Source: a bacterium
Lineage (GTDB): Bacteria > Cyanobacteriota > Vampirovibrionia > Gastranaerophilales > Gastranaerophilaceae
Length of the DNA stretch: 64,000 bases
Direction of reading: 5' to 3'
Assembly: GCA_017396695.1 (NCBI GenBank)
Contig: JAFQLC010000022.1
Span: forward strand, 1-64,000
The notes below the pieces were generated by a model. That model made no database searches, was not told where the DNA came from, and worked only from the letters and a program-made list of their open reading frames with translations. The translations under genes and the position numbers were made by a program. Positions 8,465-17,378 of this stretch are shown here, in pieces. Position 1 is the first letter of the stretch; each line of letters begins with the position of its first letter.

Positions 8465-8470
8465 TTTCTT

Positions 8471-9562
8471 ATGGCAGATGAAGATAAGCAGTTTGAGGCG
8501 AGCCAGCAGAAGTTGGAAAAAGCCAGAAAAGAAGGCTCTGTTGTAAAATCAAAAGATTTTTCAACAGCGGTTAGTTTGCTTGTAGTGTTTATTGGAATTT
8601 TTCAATTAGCTCCGTTTATATGGGACCAAATTACAAAACTTTTCACCTTGCTTTATCAGCAAATTCCAAATGCGCACATCGAAACAATTGGTTTAAGCTA
8701 TATTTTATTCCTTGCCGCAGTTCCGCTTCTTTTAATTATCGGCCCAGTGCTTCTTCTTGCTTGGTTTATGGCAATTATCACAGACCTTATTCAAGTTGGA
8801 CCATTATTCACAACAAAACCGCTTGAACCTAGTTTTGAAAAATTAAATCCTTCAAAATATTTCAAAAACTTAATGAACCCAAAAACATTATTTGAGCTTG
8901 TAAAAAACATTGTTAAAGTTGTGCTTCTTGGGATTATCGGTTGGGTTGTTTATAAAACACATTTCCCAGGAATTTTGCAACTAGCCCAAATAGATAATCA
9001 ATTTGCAGTTATGATTGCATTTGGGAAATTGATTACAGACTTTATAACAAAAGCTATGATTGCATTTTTGGTTATAAGCGCTGCAGATTATATGGTTATA
9101 AAATGGAAATTTTTGCAAGACCAGAAGATGTCTTTTAAAGAATTAAAAGATGAATACAAAAACTCTGAAGGCGACCCGCACGTTAAAGCTGCACTTCGCC
9201 AAAAAAGGCAACAATTGTTACAAAAAAGCATGATGGATGCAGTTCCAGATGCAGACTTCGTTGTTACTAACCCATCGCACATTGCCTGTGCTCTAAAATA
9301 TAATCAACAAGAAAATGAATCGCCTGTTCTTCTTGCAAAAGGTAGTGAGCTTTTTGCGAAAAAAATTGTTGAAATTGCAAACGAACATAATATCCCAGTT
9401 GTTGAAAACCCTCCTGTTGCAAGGGCAATTTTCAGACTTGTTGATATAAACAGAGAAATTCCTCCAAATTTATATAAAGCAGTTGCTGAAATTTTGATTT
9501 TTGTTTACGGCTTAAAAAAGCAAAGAGAAGACGCCCTTAAAATAAATAAAAGAAGTAAATAA
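8471..9562 (+). CDS. flhB: Flagellar type III export switch protein FlhB
   Basis: A 363-aa membrane component of the flagellar export gate. The N-terminal segment EASQQKLEKARKEGSVVKSKD is the family hallmark. About four membrane segments follow (about 30-60, 75-110, 140-165, 180-205), then the cytoplasmic autocleaving domain. The cleavage motif is NPSH (267-270) instead of the usual NPTH; catalytic Asn and Pro are kept. Downstream KGSELFAKKIVEIANEHNIPVVENPPVARAIF is typical. FlhB switches export from rod/hook to filament substrates together with FliK. It starts 18 nt after pheT but has its own -10-like element. motA, motB and a patatin gene follow in the same direction. Confidence 0.96.
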   Translation: MADEDKQFEASQQKLEKARKEGSVVKSKDFSTAVSLLVVFIGIFQLAPFIWDQITKLFTLLYQQIPNAHIETIGLSYILFLAAVPLLLIIGPVLLLAWFMAIITDLIQVGPLFTTKPLEPSFEKLNPSKYFKNLMNPKTLFELVKNIVKVVLLGIIGWVVYKTHFPGILQLAQIDNQFAVMIAFGKLITDFITKAMIAFLVISAADYMVIKWKFLQDQKMSFKELKDEYKNSEGDPHVKAALRQKRQQLLQKSMMDAVPDADFVVTNPSHIACALKYNQQENESPVLLAKGSELFAKKIVEIANEHNIPVVENPPVARAIFRLVDINREIPPNLYKAVAEILIFVYGLKKQREDALKINKRSK

Positions 9563-9573
9563 AAATTAAAAAC

Positions 9574-9602
9574 TTGAGTATATCAGGCTTTTTATATATA
9601 AT
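9574..9602 (+). promoter_or_regulatory. sigma-70-type promoter of motA-motB-patatin
   Basis: TTGAGT (9574-9579), 17 nt, TATAAT (9597-9602). The predicted transcript start near 9609 lies upstream of the motA ATG at 9628. Confidence 0.65.
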
Positions 9603-9627
9603 AAAAATAAAAAAGACGGAGAAAATA

Positions 9628-10401
9628 ATGGATATATTTGCGGTAATAGGAACAATTTTGGGCATATCGATGATTCTTATCGGTATGATTATGGAAGGCG
9701 GAAATGTTGCTCAAATTATGCAAATTACGGCAGCTTTTATCGTTGTTGGTGGCACTTTGGGCGCAGTTGTTTTAAGTTTTCCAATAGGCACCCTTGCTAG
9801 CGCAATAAAACTTTTAAATGTAGTTTATTTTATGATGCCTCCAAAATTTGAACCACTTATTGCAGAAATTGTTGATTTTAGTCAAAAAGCAAGAAAAGAA
9901 GGCGTTGTTGCACTTGAAAAACTTGCAAAAAGCGCATCTGACCCACTTCTTGCAACAGGGCTTGAAGCCGTTGCAGATGGCGCTGACCCAGCGCTTGTTA
10001 AAAGTATTTTAGAAGCACAAGTAAATGAGCTTGAAAAATATGTTGCATCAGGCGCTAAAGTTTGGGAATCTGCAGGCGGTTATGCTCCAACGTTAGGTAT
10101 TATTGGTGCCGTTATGGGCTTAATTCAAGTTATGCAGAACTTAACAGACCCTTCTAAGTTGGGTGCAGGTATCGCAGTTGCGTTCGTTGCAACAATTTAT
10201 GGTCTTTTCGTTGCTAACTTATGGACAATTCCATTTTCAACAAGAATTAAAGTAAAATATGCTGAAATCTTCAAAGCAAAAGAAATTATTATTGAAGGTG
10301 TTATGGCAATTCAAGCAGGCGAAAGCCCAGCATTCATTGAAAGAAAATTAAGCGCATATATTATTGACGAAAAACCTAAAGCAAAAGGTAAAGAGGGCTA
10401 A
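9628..10401 (+). CDS. motA: Flagellar motor stator protein MotA
   Basis: A 257-aa protein starting at ATG 9628 (MDIFAVIGTILG), which has GGAG 8 nt upstream. The frame is open 18 codons further, but that region overlaps the predicted promoter. It has four membrane segments (about 1-20, 30-52, about 150-170, about 180-205) and a cytoplasmic loop. The MotA signature AGAKVWESAGGYAPTLGIIG is present and includes the Pro of the TM3 entrance. With MotB it forms the ion-driven stator. It sits in an operon with motB, which begins 5 nt later, and the patatin gene. Confidence 0.96.
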   Translation: MDIFAVIGTILGISMILIGMIMEGGNVAQIMQITAAFIVVGGTLGAVVLSFPIGTLASAIKLLNVVYFMMPPKFEPLIAEIVDFSQKARKEGVVALEKLAKSASDPLLATGLEAVADGADPALVKSILEAQVNELEKYVASGAKVWESAGGYAPTLGIIGAVMGLIQVMQNLTDPSKLGAGIAVAFVATIYGLFVANLWTIPFSTRIKVKYAEIFKAKEIIIEGVMAIQAGESPAFIERKLSAYIIDEKPKAKGKEG

Positions 10402-10406
10402 TTTAA

Positions 10407-11399
10407 TTGGCAAAGAAGAAAAAACACGAAGAACATGAAAATCTGGAACGTTGGCTTGTATCTTACGCCGATTTTATGACGCTATTATTTGCAACTTTTG
10501 TTGTGTTATATGCTCTTTCTCAAACGGATGTAAACGAGTTTAAAAAGCTTGAAGAAACAATTCGTTTAGCATTTTCAAGAAATTCACTTCTTCAAGGGCA
10601 AGAAGGGGTTCTAACTGGAACAGAAAACCCTTCTCTTTTGGATAATGTTGGTATGGCAGGCGAACCCAACCCTCTTATGCTTGAATATATAAGCACAAAA
10701 TATGAAGAAAACGCATACAGTGAAATAAAAGATGAAATTGATGGTTTTAAACTTGATGGTGTCAAAACAATCATCGACAATAAAGGGCTCACTATAAGAC
10801 TCCCTGAAAACATTTTATATTTTGATTCAAATAGCGCAAGGATAAACCCGCAAGCAAGAAAAGTTCTTCTTGAAGTTGGGCAATCAATCTTTTCAAGATT
10901 TCAAATTCACTTGATTAGAGTTGAAGGTCATACAGATTCGCTTCCAACAGGCCCAAGAAGTCAATATCCAAGCAATTGGGAACTCTCTGGCGCAAGAAGC
11001 TCAGCTGTTATTAATTTCTTCTTAGAAAATTTCGCAATGGACCCAAAAAACTTTGTTTCAATTGGTTATGCTGACACTGTGCCGATTGATGTCAAAAATC
11101 CAGCAAGTTCAAAAAACAGAAGAATTGAAATTGTTGTCTTAAGAAATAGAAATAAAGCTATGCAAAATAACGATATATTAACTCTTCTTGAGAAAAAGTC
11201 GAAAACTAAAAACATAAAAAGTAATTACGCTAAAAAAGATGCAAGCAATATTATCGAAAACAAAGAATTAACTTCCCCAGCAATTAATAACCCAACAAAA
11301 GAATCAATAGAAATTAAAAACGATTTAGAAAACGAAAATTACAGACTATACAACGAAAAAGCAAAAAGCAAATATGCTCCAAGCTTTATGAAAAAATAA
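10407..11399 (+). CDS. motB: Flagellar motor stator protein MotB (TTG start)
   Basis: A 330-aa protein. The start codon is TTG with GAGGG about 9 nt upstream. The N-terminal membrane segment contains the ion-binding Asp in WLVSYADFMTLLFATF (residues 16-31). An OmpA-like peptidoglycan-binding domain follows (ILYFDSNSARINPQA ... VEGHTDSLPTG ... WELSGARSS). After residue about 255 there is a long, low-complexity, Lys/Asn/Glu-rich tail that is not part of the standard domain. It anchors MotA to peptidoglycan. The ion type (H+ or Na+) cannot be read with confidence. Confidence 0.95.
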   Translation: MAKKKKHEEHENLERWLVSYADFMTLLFATFVVLYALSQTDVNEFKKLEETIRLAFSRNSLLQGQEGVLTGTENPSLLDNVGMAGEPNPLMLEYISTKYEENAYSEIKDEIDGFKLDGVKTIIDNKGLTIRLPENILYFDSNSARINPQARKVLLEVGQSIFSRFQIHLIRVEGHTDSLPTGPRSQYPSNWELSGARSSAVINFFLENFAMDPKNFVSIGYADTVPIDVKNPASSKNRRIEIVVLRNRNKAMQNNDILTLLEKKSKTKNIKSNYAKKDASNIIENKELTSPAINNPTKESIEIKNDLENENYRLYNEKAKSKYAPSFMKK

Positions 11400-11401
11400 A
11401 T

Positions 11402-12565
11402 ATGAAAGACGAAAAAAAATATTTTTGCATATTTGGTGGCGGTGGAATTAGAGGAACTGCCTATGTTGGCGCAGTCCAAGCTTTAAATGAGCTTGGAATT
11501 GAAATAGATGGTTGCGCAGGCTCATCTGTTGGCGCAGTTTTTGCAGGACTTTGGACAGTTGGATATACAACAGAAGAACTTAGAGAACTATTTTATAAAA
11601 CGAATTTTGATATATTTAGAGATATAAATATCGACATTTTAAAAGTATTTGCAATCACAAAAGGAGATTATTTCCAAAACTGGATTAAAGATTTAATTGA
11701 AAAGAAATTTTATGGCGAAAATTATGTTGAAGGTAAAAACCCACCTGTAAGATTTTGCGATATCGATAAAAAACTCGTTATTTTATCTGTCAATTTGTCT
11801 GATTCAACTTACCATGAATTTTCAAAAGAATGCACACCCGAAGTTGAAATTGCATATGCAATTAGGGCCTCTGTTTCAATTCCCGGATTTTTCAAACCAG
11901 TTGAATACAACGGCAAATATTTAGTTGATGGCGATTTAATCAAAAGTTGGCCGCTTTGGAGAATCAGTGAAAATCTTTGTCCTGAAAACAGAAAAATTCT
12001 TGAGTTCAGGCTTGAAGATAATGAAAAAACCACAAAAATAGATTCAGGAATTTCTTATATAAACTCTGTTTATAATACAATCACTGGTTTTGCAACGGAT
12101 TTTATTGTTGATTTATATGGCATGCGAGACAAATTCGATTATATCAAAATAAATTCAACGGGAATTGGTGTGCTTGATTTCATGATAAGCAAAGAACAAA
12201 GAAGCAAACTTATCGAAGAAGGTTATAGAACAACTCTTGAATATTTCAAATATGAATATCCTAAAAAAAGACAGATTATAGACAAGCACTACGAAAACTT
12301 ACAAAAATATTTTAAAGAAATCGAAAAATTATTAAACAAAAAATATTACAAAGCAGCAAAAAACAAGCTTTTTGAAACATTTGTTTATCTTTGTGAATAC
12401 AAAAAATATATTGATTTAGCTTATTTTGAAGAAATGGTTGATTTTAAAAATCTTTTTATGGAGTCATATTCCGAAAAAAGCGGGCTTTTTGGAACAAAAT
12501 ATTCTCTTCAAAACCATAATTTAATAACCGCAAAACTAGCAAGTTTAGCAAGCAAAATATTTTAA
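11402..12565 (+). CDS. Patatin-like phospholipase
   Basis: A 387-aa protein with the complete patatin catalytic set: oxyanion-hole GGGGIRG (residues 12-18), nucleophile S42 in GSSVG, and catalytic Asp in DGD (176-178). It should hydrolyse acyl ester bonds of phospholipids. There is no signal peptide or membrane segment. The C-terminal about 130 residues are helical, Lys/Tyr-rich and of unknown role. It begins 2 nt after the motB stop, so it is translated from the flagellar-stator transcript, an unusual partner. Patatins without signal peptides include injected effectors such as ExoU but also housekeeping lipases; no evidence here decides between these. It ends overlapping a convergent gene by 4 nt. 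Confidence 0.88.
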   Translation: MKDEKKYFCIFGGGGIRGTAYVGAVQALNELGIEIDGCAGSSVGAVFAGLWTVGYTTEELRELFYKTNFDIFRDINIDILKVFAITKGDYFQNWIKDLIEKKFYGENYVEGKNPPVRFCDIDKKLVILSVNLSDSTYHEFSKECTPEVEIAYAIRASVSIPGFFKPVEYNGKYLVDGDLIKSWPLWRISENLCPENRKILEFRLEDNEKTTKIDSGISYINSVYNTITGFATDFIVDLYGMRDKFDYIKINSTGIGVLDFMISKEQRSKLIEEGYRTTLEYFKYEYPKKRQIIDKHYENLQKYFKEIEKLLNKKYYKAAKNKLFETFVYLCEYKKYIDLAYFEEMVDFKNLFMESYSEKSGLFGTKYSLQNHNLITAKLASLASKIF

Positions 12566-13542
12566 TTTCGAAACTTGCAAGAAGACTGGTAGGCTGGGCT
12601 TCTGTCTCCAAATGCAAGCTGAAAAGCTTCAATTGATTCAGAATTTTTAACTCTGTTTAAATAGTCTTTTGCAAAAATTGATTTAGAAAATAGATATTTA
12701 AAGCTATTTTCATCTAACTGCGCTTTCAAATCATCAAAAGTTAAATAAGCAGAATTTATACACAACTTTAAAGAATACTCCCTTCCAAGTTTTGATAATA
12801 AATAATTTGAATATTTGATTATATCTGAAAGAAAATATACATAGCTTTTATTTAAAACAGGCTCTAAAATATAATTGTTATCACCCTCATCTAAAATTCT
12901 AAAAACTGAAAGAATTTCCCCATTTTCAGGATTCTTCATAACGTAAGAAGAAAAACTCAAATAATCAAAATCGATTTCTGAAGCATTCTTTTTGAAATAA
13001 AATTTTTGCTCATCTTTAAGTGCATAATTATGAAGGTCAGAAACATAGTCAGAATAAGGAGAAATGTATTTTCTAAAATAACGAGGTGGGGTATAATCTT
13101 GAAGTTCTTGCGTGATGTCGTAATAATTTAGAGAAGCAATTTTTTTAAATTTTGCTTTATTTAAAAATATATTAATTACTTCAATATCGTTATCAAACAA
13201 AGAAATATAAAAAATCGCTTCTTTTAATGAAGAATATTTCCCTAAAAGATAGTCAAGAAACTCAACTAAAATTTCAGAGGTATTTTCCATTGTCATAAAA
13301 TTAGAAAAAAGTATTTTTGCCGTATTCTTAATAAAAACAAGCTCAGTGTATGTTTTGATTTCATCATCCAAAATTGCAAGATGAATATCTTCCATAAATT
13401 TCATTCTGCAAGGAAGAATATGATTGATGCAATATTTAAAACGATAAAATGGTGCTAAAACTTTTAAATTTATTGTGCTCAAAATAGGGTTTTCTTTGAT
13501 ACCCGATATATTAGAATACAAAAAATTATCTATTTTAAGCAT
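12562..13542 (-). CDS. Hypothetical protein
   Basis: A 326-aa protein of no family I recognise. It is rich in Tyr, Phe, Lys and Ile, with no signal peptide, no membrane segment and no clear catalytic motif. Repeated patterns of hydrophobic strands and helices hint at a compact cytosolic fold; an acyltransferase-like fold is possible but only a guess. It starts 13 nt after the stop of the upstream minus-strand gene (13556-13960), so the two probably form one unit. No clear ribosome site precedes the ATG. Its end overlaps the convergent patatin gene by 4 nt. Confidence 0.6.
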   Translation of the reverse strand: MLKIDNFLYSNISGIKENPILSTINLKVLAPFYRFKYCINHILPCRMKFMEDIHLAILDDEIKTYTELVFIKNTAKILFSNFMTMENTSEILVEFLDYLLGKYSSLKEAIFYISLFDNDIEVINIFLNKAKFKKIASLNYYDITQELQDYTPPRYFRKYISPYSDYVSDLHNYALKDEQKFYFKKNASEIDFDYLSFSSYVMKNPENGEILSVFRILDEGDNNYILEPVLNKSYVYFLSDIIKYSNYLLSKLGREYSLKLCINSAYLTFDDLKAQLDENSFKYLFSKSIFAKDYLNRVKNSESIEAFQLAFGDRSPAYQSSCKFRN

Positions 13543-13555
13543 ACAAATTCAAACA

Positions 13556-13960
13556 CTACATTTTTCTTGCTTTAAAACTTGTTCTAATTTCCATAACTTT
13601 ATCCGAAACAAAGTTAATTATTTCCATAAAACCAAGTTTTAAGTTACTTAAGAATTTATCACTTTTTTCAATTTTGTGCAAATTGTCGATATCTTTAAAG
13701 TGTTTTGTGTTTGAAAGTTTTAATCTAATCTCTGGCATAAAAGCGCAAAGCGCAATAAAACCAAGCGTAGAAGCAATAAAATAGGGAACGCTGTTTTTGG
13801 CGAATTTCACTTTTCCATTGTTTGTGTTTTGTGGGGTTTGAGGCGCATAATAATCAACGCCACTTGCAAGATATTTAACCTTATTAGTATCACTTGCAAG
13901 CGAAAGCTTGAAATCAGCCTCGCTAATATTATTTAGTTGTTGCATAGGTGAAATCGTCAT
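13556..13960 (-). CDS. Small hypothetical membrane protein
   Basis: About 134 aa from the ATG at 13960 (MTISPMQQLNNISEADFKLS), which has AAGG 8 nt upstream. Two earlier in-frame ATGs (to 13996) are possible. One membrane segment (SVPYFIASTLGFIALCAFM, about residues 58-76) follows a polar Asn/Gln-rich N-terminal region. A basic C-terminal helix follows. I see no known domain. It is probably co-transcribed with 12562-13542. Confidence 0.5.
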   Translation of the reverse strand: MTISPMQQLNNISEADFKLSLASDTNKVKYLASGVDYYAPQTPQNTNNGKVKFAKNSVPYFIASTLGFIALCAFMPEIRLKLSNTKHFKDIDNLHKIEKSDKFLSNLKLGFMEIINFVSDKVMEIRTSFKARKM

Positions 13961-14038
13961 AAAATCTGCCTTCATAAGAATAAAAGCGCAAAACATAATT
14001 TATTGCCAGAAATTAATTTTAACAAATGTAAATTTTTC

Positions 14039-14066
14039 TAAATTTATACAGAATATATGCCGTAAA
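14039..14066 (+). promoter_or_regulatory. Candidate sigma-28 (FliA) promoter of the RTX/metallopeptidase gene
   Basis: TAAA (14039-14042), 16 nt, GCCGTAAA (14059-14066). The sigma-28 consensus is TAAA-N15-GCCGATAA. The -10 is identical to the one before the LysM-like gene at 52.2 kb. Confidence 0.5.
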
Positions 14067-14097
14067 AAAAATAAAGTGTGATGATGAAGGTGGCAAA

Positions 14098-16305
14098 ATG
14101 GAAATTCAAAGAAAGAATGTTATTGGTTTTGAAGAGGCTTGGCGCAGGATAGACAATATTGAAGTCAACGACGTAAAAAGCTTTTTCAACGCAAGGTTTT
14201 TTGCAACAGTTAACGAAGACGAAAATATTGAAGTAAACATCTCTGAAGAAGATTTTGGGGCTGATGAATGGAATGACGTTCAAATCAAAGACGAAAAATT
14301 CTTAGGATTTCTTTGGAAAACAGGAAAATCATACACAACAAGCAACGGTGTAAAAATAAAAGCTAACAACTTGGGTGATGAAAATATCATTGTTAAAGAA
14401 AACAAAAAAACAGGCGAAGTTATTATTGTAAATGGCGAAAATGTGCAAGTTGAAGGCGGAAAAAACAACGATAAAATCGCAATAATAAATAGTACTGTCG
14501 GAAAAGTCAGAACAGGAAAAGGCGACGATACTGTTGTTTTATATAACGCAGACACTTCTGGAAAAATAGACACGGGCAAAGGCAACGACAGTATTGTTGT
14601 TGCAAACTCTGATGTTAATAAAATAAATTCATCATCAGGAAAAGATAATTTAAACATTGTAAGTAAATCAAGCGTAAAAAATATTGAATTAGGTTCGGGA
14701 AATGATTACATCTACACAACAAACAGCGAAATCAACAAAATCAACTCTGGCTCAGGTTTAGATGTTATTGAAAATAATTGGGGCGACATAAAAGAATTAA
14801 AAACTGGAGGATTTTTTAACTCTTCAAAAGATTATGTTGACGGAAATATAGATAAAATTTCGGGAAAAAAATCTGAATTTAATATAGATTTTACCAAAGA
14901 AGAAATAGACGAATTAAATGCAAGATTTAAAAACGGAGATTTTGCTCAACACACAGAAGTATCAGACCTTGGAAATGCAGACCCAGAAAGAGTAAAAGAC
15001 ATGCTTGCATTTTTTGAAAGTGTTGACCACGAAAACTTTAATGTAAACTACCAAGGAGTATCCAAAGATTTTTCAACCGCAAGCGTTGAAAGATACGAAA
15101 ACCTTAAAAAAATCGCATCAAACAAAGCTTTTCTAGACCAAAATCATAACGGGCAGCTTCTAAATCAAATGTGCTACCTTGAAGATGACGAATTGGAAAA
15201 TCTTGCAAAATTAATGGAAAACGAAAATTTTGCAAATGTTTTATCAAACTTGCCGAAAACAGAAGAAACATTTTATTCTTACTATGTAACTAATTTTGCG
15301 CAACTTGACTCTGAAGACCTTGAAAACTTTGAAAAAATTATAGCAGACAAAGATTTTCAAGAGTTTCATGAAAAAAATAATATAAAAATAGAAGGCTTAC
15401 TAAAACTTGCTCAATGCAAAGAATTTTCATCACTAGAAGAACAAGATAGAGACATAATTCTCTCCGCCATTGGAGATGGAGACTATTCAGGGATTAACCC
15501 TTGCACTATAAGAAATGTAAGTGAAAATTTCGACAAATATAACGAGATTTTAAACGGAAAACCAACAGACCCTGAATTTGCCCAAGAACTTAAAAATCTT
15601 GGGGATAAATATGGTATCACAATTAAAGCCGAAAACCACATTTCAACCGATCCAAACAACAGGCGAGCAAGCATCTATATAAACGAGTCGCAAATAAAGG
15701 AGATTGACAAAACTCTTGCAAAACTCAGAAGTATGGGCGAAACAATACCTCAAGAAATTTATTTATGCGATATACAGGGCGCAGGTGGGGTATTTACCGA
15801 AAGAAATAAAAACGCTATAACTATAAACGTAAATGTCTACAGCACAAGTGATTCATCTAACATATTTAACAATTCCATTTCCAACACCCTGATACATGAA
15901 ACGGCACACTTGAAAGATTACCAACGAGAACCTTGGTATTTTTCAAAAGAAAAGGCTTATGAGGCAGGTATCATTGATAGCAAATATCAAAGATATAAAT
16001 CTAACCCGATAGAAAGTATAGAATTTAACGACACGGTGCTTACTGGCGAAGAATTAAATGGAATTGTATCAGATTACGCAACAACTGATATTGTTGAATT
16101 TGTTGCAGAAGTTGAAACAATGATTCTTAGTGGTATTATTGTTCAAGATGAAAATGGCAATTACACAATTACAAATGGCGACAACAAAGGGCGTTGGTAT
16201 TGCGGAGACTGGACAGGCAGTCAAGAAAATCACGAATCTTTGCAAAAAATCATGAATTTATATAAATATTTAACAGAGGTAGAAGAAAATGACGATAATT
16301 CCTAG
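14098..16305 (+). CDS. RTX-like repeat protein with ATLF-type (lethal-factor-like) metallopeptidase domain
   Basis: A 735-aa protein without a Sec signal. Parts in order: an N-terminal region with a KDEKFLGFLWKTG motif (64-76) shared with the LysM-like protein at 52.2 kb; six roughly 20-residue repeats (about 117-230) carrying G-x-G-[DN]-D cores such as TGKGDD, TGKGND and GSGND, like RTX calcium-binding repeats; a long helical middle; and a C-terminal peptidase domain. This last has HETAH (600-604) followed by LKDY, and further on SDYATTDIVEFVAE. HExxH...YxxTxxxEFxAE is the zinc-site layout of the anthrax lethal factor/PPEP family, with the Glu of EFVAE as third ligand. Secretion route and target are unknown. 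It is followed by a small overlapping ORF. A sigma-28-like promoter precedes it. Confidence 0.75.
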   Translation: MEIQRKNVIGFEEAWRRIDNIEVNDVKSFFNARFFATVNEDENIEVNISEEDFGADEWNDVQIKDEKFLGFLWKTGKSYTTSNGVKIKANNLGDENIIVKENKKTGEVIIVNGENVQVEGGKNNDKIAIINSTVGKVRTGKGDDTVVLYNADTSGKIDTGKGNDSIVVANSDVNKINSSSGKDNLNIVSKSSVKNIELGSGNDYIYTTNSEINKINSGSGLDVIENNWGDIKELKTGGFFNSSKDYVDGNIDKISGKKSEFNIDFTKEEIDELNARFKNGDFAQHTEVSDLGNADPERVKDMLAFFESVDHENFNVNYQGVSKDFSTASVERYENLKKIASNKAFLDQNHNGQLLNQMCYLEDDELENLAKLMENENFANVLSNLPKTEETFYSYYVTNFAQLDSEDLENFEKIIADKDFQEFHEKNNIKIEGLLKLAQCKEFSSLEEQDRDIILSAIGDGDYSGINPCTIRNVSENFDKYNEILNGKPTDPEFAQELKNLGDKYGITIKAENHISTDPNNRRASIYINESQIKEIDKTLAKLRSMGETIPQEIYLCDIQGAGGVFTERNKNAITINVNVYSTSDSSNIFNNSISNTLIHETAHLKDYQREPWYFSKEKAYEAGIIDSKYQRYKSNPIESIEFNDTVLTGEELNGIVSDYATTDIVEFVAEVETMILSGIIVQDENGNYTITNGDNKGRWYCGDWTGSQENHESLQKIMNLYKYLTEVEENDDNS

Positions 16306-16519
16306 ATATAAAGATATAAAAAAAGAATTTGAAGCATTTAAGCAAAATTTGCCAACCGATGAATTTGAAAAATTATATGGCGAGTTTAACTTCGCAAAAA
16401 GATTACTAGAAGCAAGCAAATGTGAAGAATTGCCAAAAGAAGAGCTTGATGAACTAGCAATAATTAAACAAACTCGTTTGTCGAAATTACATAAATTAGG
16501 TTACAAAAAAATCCGCTAA
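16289..16519 (+). CDS. Small charged helical protein, translationally coupled to the metallopeptidase
   Basis: A 76-aa protein rich in Lys and Glu, predicted almost fully helical, with no known domain. Its start lies inside the end of the metallopeptidase gene (17-nt overlap) and has GAGGTAG upstream, so translation is probably coupled. A small helical partner directly after a toxin-like gene could be a secretion chaperone or an immunity/inhibitor protein. This is inference from position only. Confidence 0.55.
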   Translation: MTIIPRYKDIKKEFEAFKQNLPTDEFEKLYGEFNFAKRLLEASKCEELPKEELDELAIIKQTRLSKLHKLGYKKIR

Positions 16520-16552
16520 ATTCACAAATATTGCCACATAAAAATATCGTGA

Positions 16553-16558
16553 TAAAAT
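16553..16558 (+). promoter_or_regulatory. Extended -10 for a leaderless GT11 transcript
   Basis: TGaTAAAAT ends 7 nt before the ATG of the fucosyltransferase gene, which lacks a Shine-Dalgarno sequence. Confidence 0.45.
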
Positions 16559-16565
16559 TATCGAT

Positions 16566-17378
16566 ATGAAAATAATTACAAACATAATAGGTGGAATAGG
16601 AAACCAATTTTTTCAATATATGGCAGGTTATGCATTAGCAAAAAAACTAGGAGCAGAATTGTTGCTCGACATAACCGCTTTCAATGAATATAAAATACGA
16701 AACTTTGAACTTGGAAATTTTAATATTGAATTAAAATATGCAACAGATGAAGAAATTGCAGAGCTTAGCAAAAAAAGATTATTCGGCAGAACCTATTGGG
16801 GCGAACAAAAGCTATCTTTCGATTTCAGGCAAATTAAAAAAAGTGCATACATTAGAGGTTATTTCCAAAGTGAAAAATATTTCGAAAACTGCAAAGACGA
16901 TGTGCAGAAACTTTTCGCGTTTAAAGATTTATCTTTCATTAAACATCCAGAATTACTTGAGCAAATTCAAAACACAAATTCTGTTTCAATTTCTATAAGA
17001 TTAGGAGACTACGTGGGGCACCCACTTCTCGGCGGGCTTTGCACTAAAAAGTATTATGAAAATTGTATAAAATACATAAAAGAAAAATGCCCAGATTGCA
17101 CTTTTTATGTTTTTTCGGATGAAATAGAGCGTGCCAAAGAAGTTCTTGGCGAAGGCAACTTTATATATATGAACACAGAAAGTTGGCAAGAAGATTTATA
17201 TTATGCACAAAACTGCAAACACAATATTATTGCAAATTCAACTTTTGCTTGGTTAAGTGCGTATTTGAACAAAAACAAAGAAAAAGTTGTGTTAGCACCA
17301 GAAAAATGGTTTAACGATAAACCAAAAACATATAAACACATTGTGCCAGAATCTTGGGTTAAAATACCAACCAAATAA
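16566..17378 (+). CDS. Glycosyltransferase family 11 (alpha-1,2-fucosyltransferase-like)
   Basis: A 270-aa protein of typical GT11 length. Motifs: GGIGNQFFQYMAGYALAKKL at residues 9-28 (GDP-sugar binding region of this family), YIRGYFQSEKYF, SISIRLGDYVG (counterpart of HxRRGDY), and IIANSTFAWLSAYLN (counterpart of the SSFSWW motif). GT11 enzymes transfer L-fucose from GDP-fucose to galactose, building surface or secreted glycans; in gut bacteria these can mimic host H-antigen. It lies between two ATLF-type metallopeptidase genes and no other glycan gene is adjacent, so it looks like an isolated cargo gene. It converges on the minus-strand gene ending at 17379. Confidence 0.88.
   Translation: MKIITNIIGGIGNQFFQYMAGYALAKKLGAELLLDITAFNEYKIRNFELGNFNIELKYATDEEIAELSKKRLFGRTYWGEQKLSFDFRQIKKSAYIRGYFQSEKYFENCKDDVQKLFAFKDLSFIKHPELLEQIQNTNSVSISIRLGDYVGHPLLGGLCTKKYYENCIKYIKEKCPDCTFYVFSDEIERAKEVLGEGNFIYMNTESWQEDLYYAQNCKHNIIANSTFAWLSAYLNKNKEKVVLAPEKWFNDKPKTYKHIVPESWVKIPTK

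Noticed and set aside
8471-12565. flhB-motA-motB-patatin as a non-flagellar injectisome locus
   Set aside because: FlhB, MotA and MotB are all clearly flagellar types, flagellin and hook genes are present, and no secretin or needle gene is seen.
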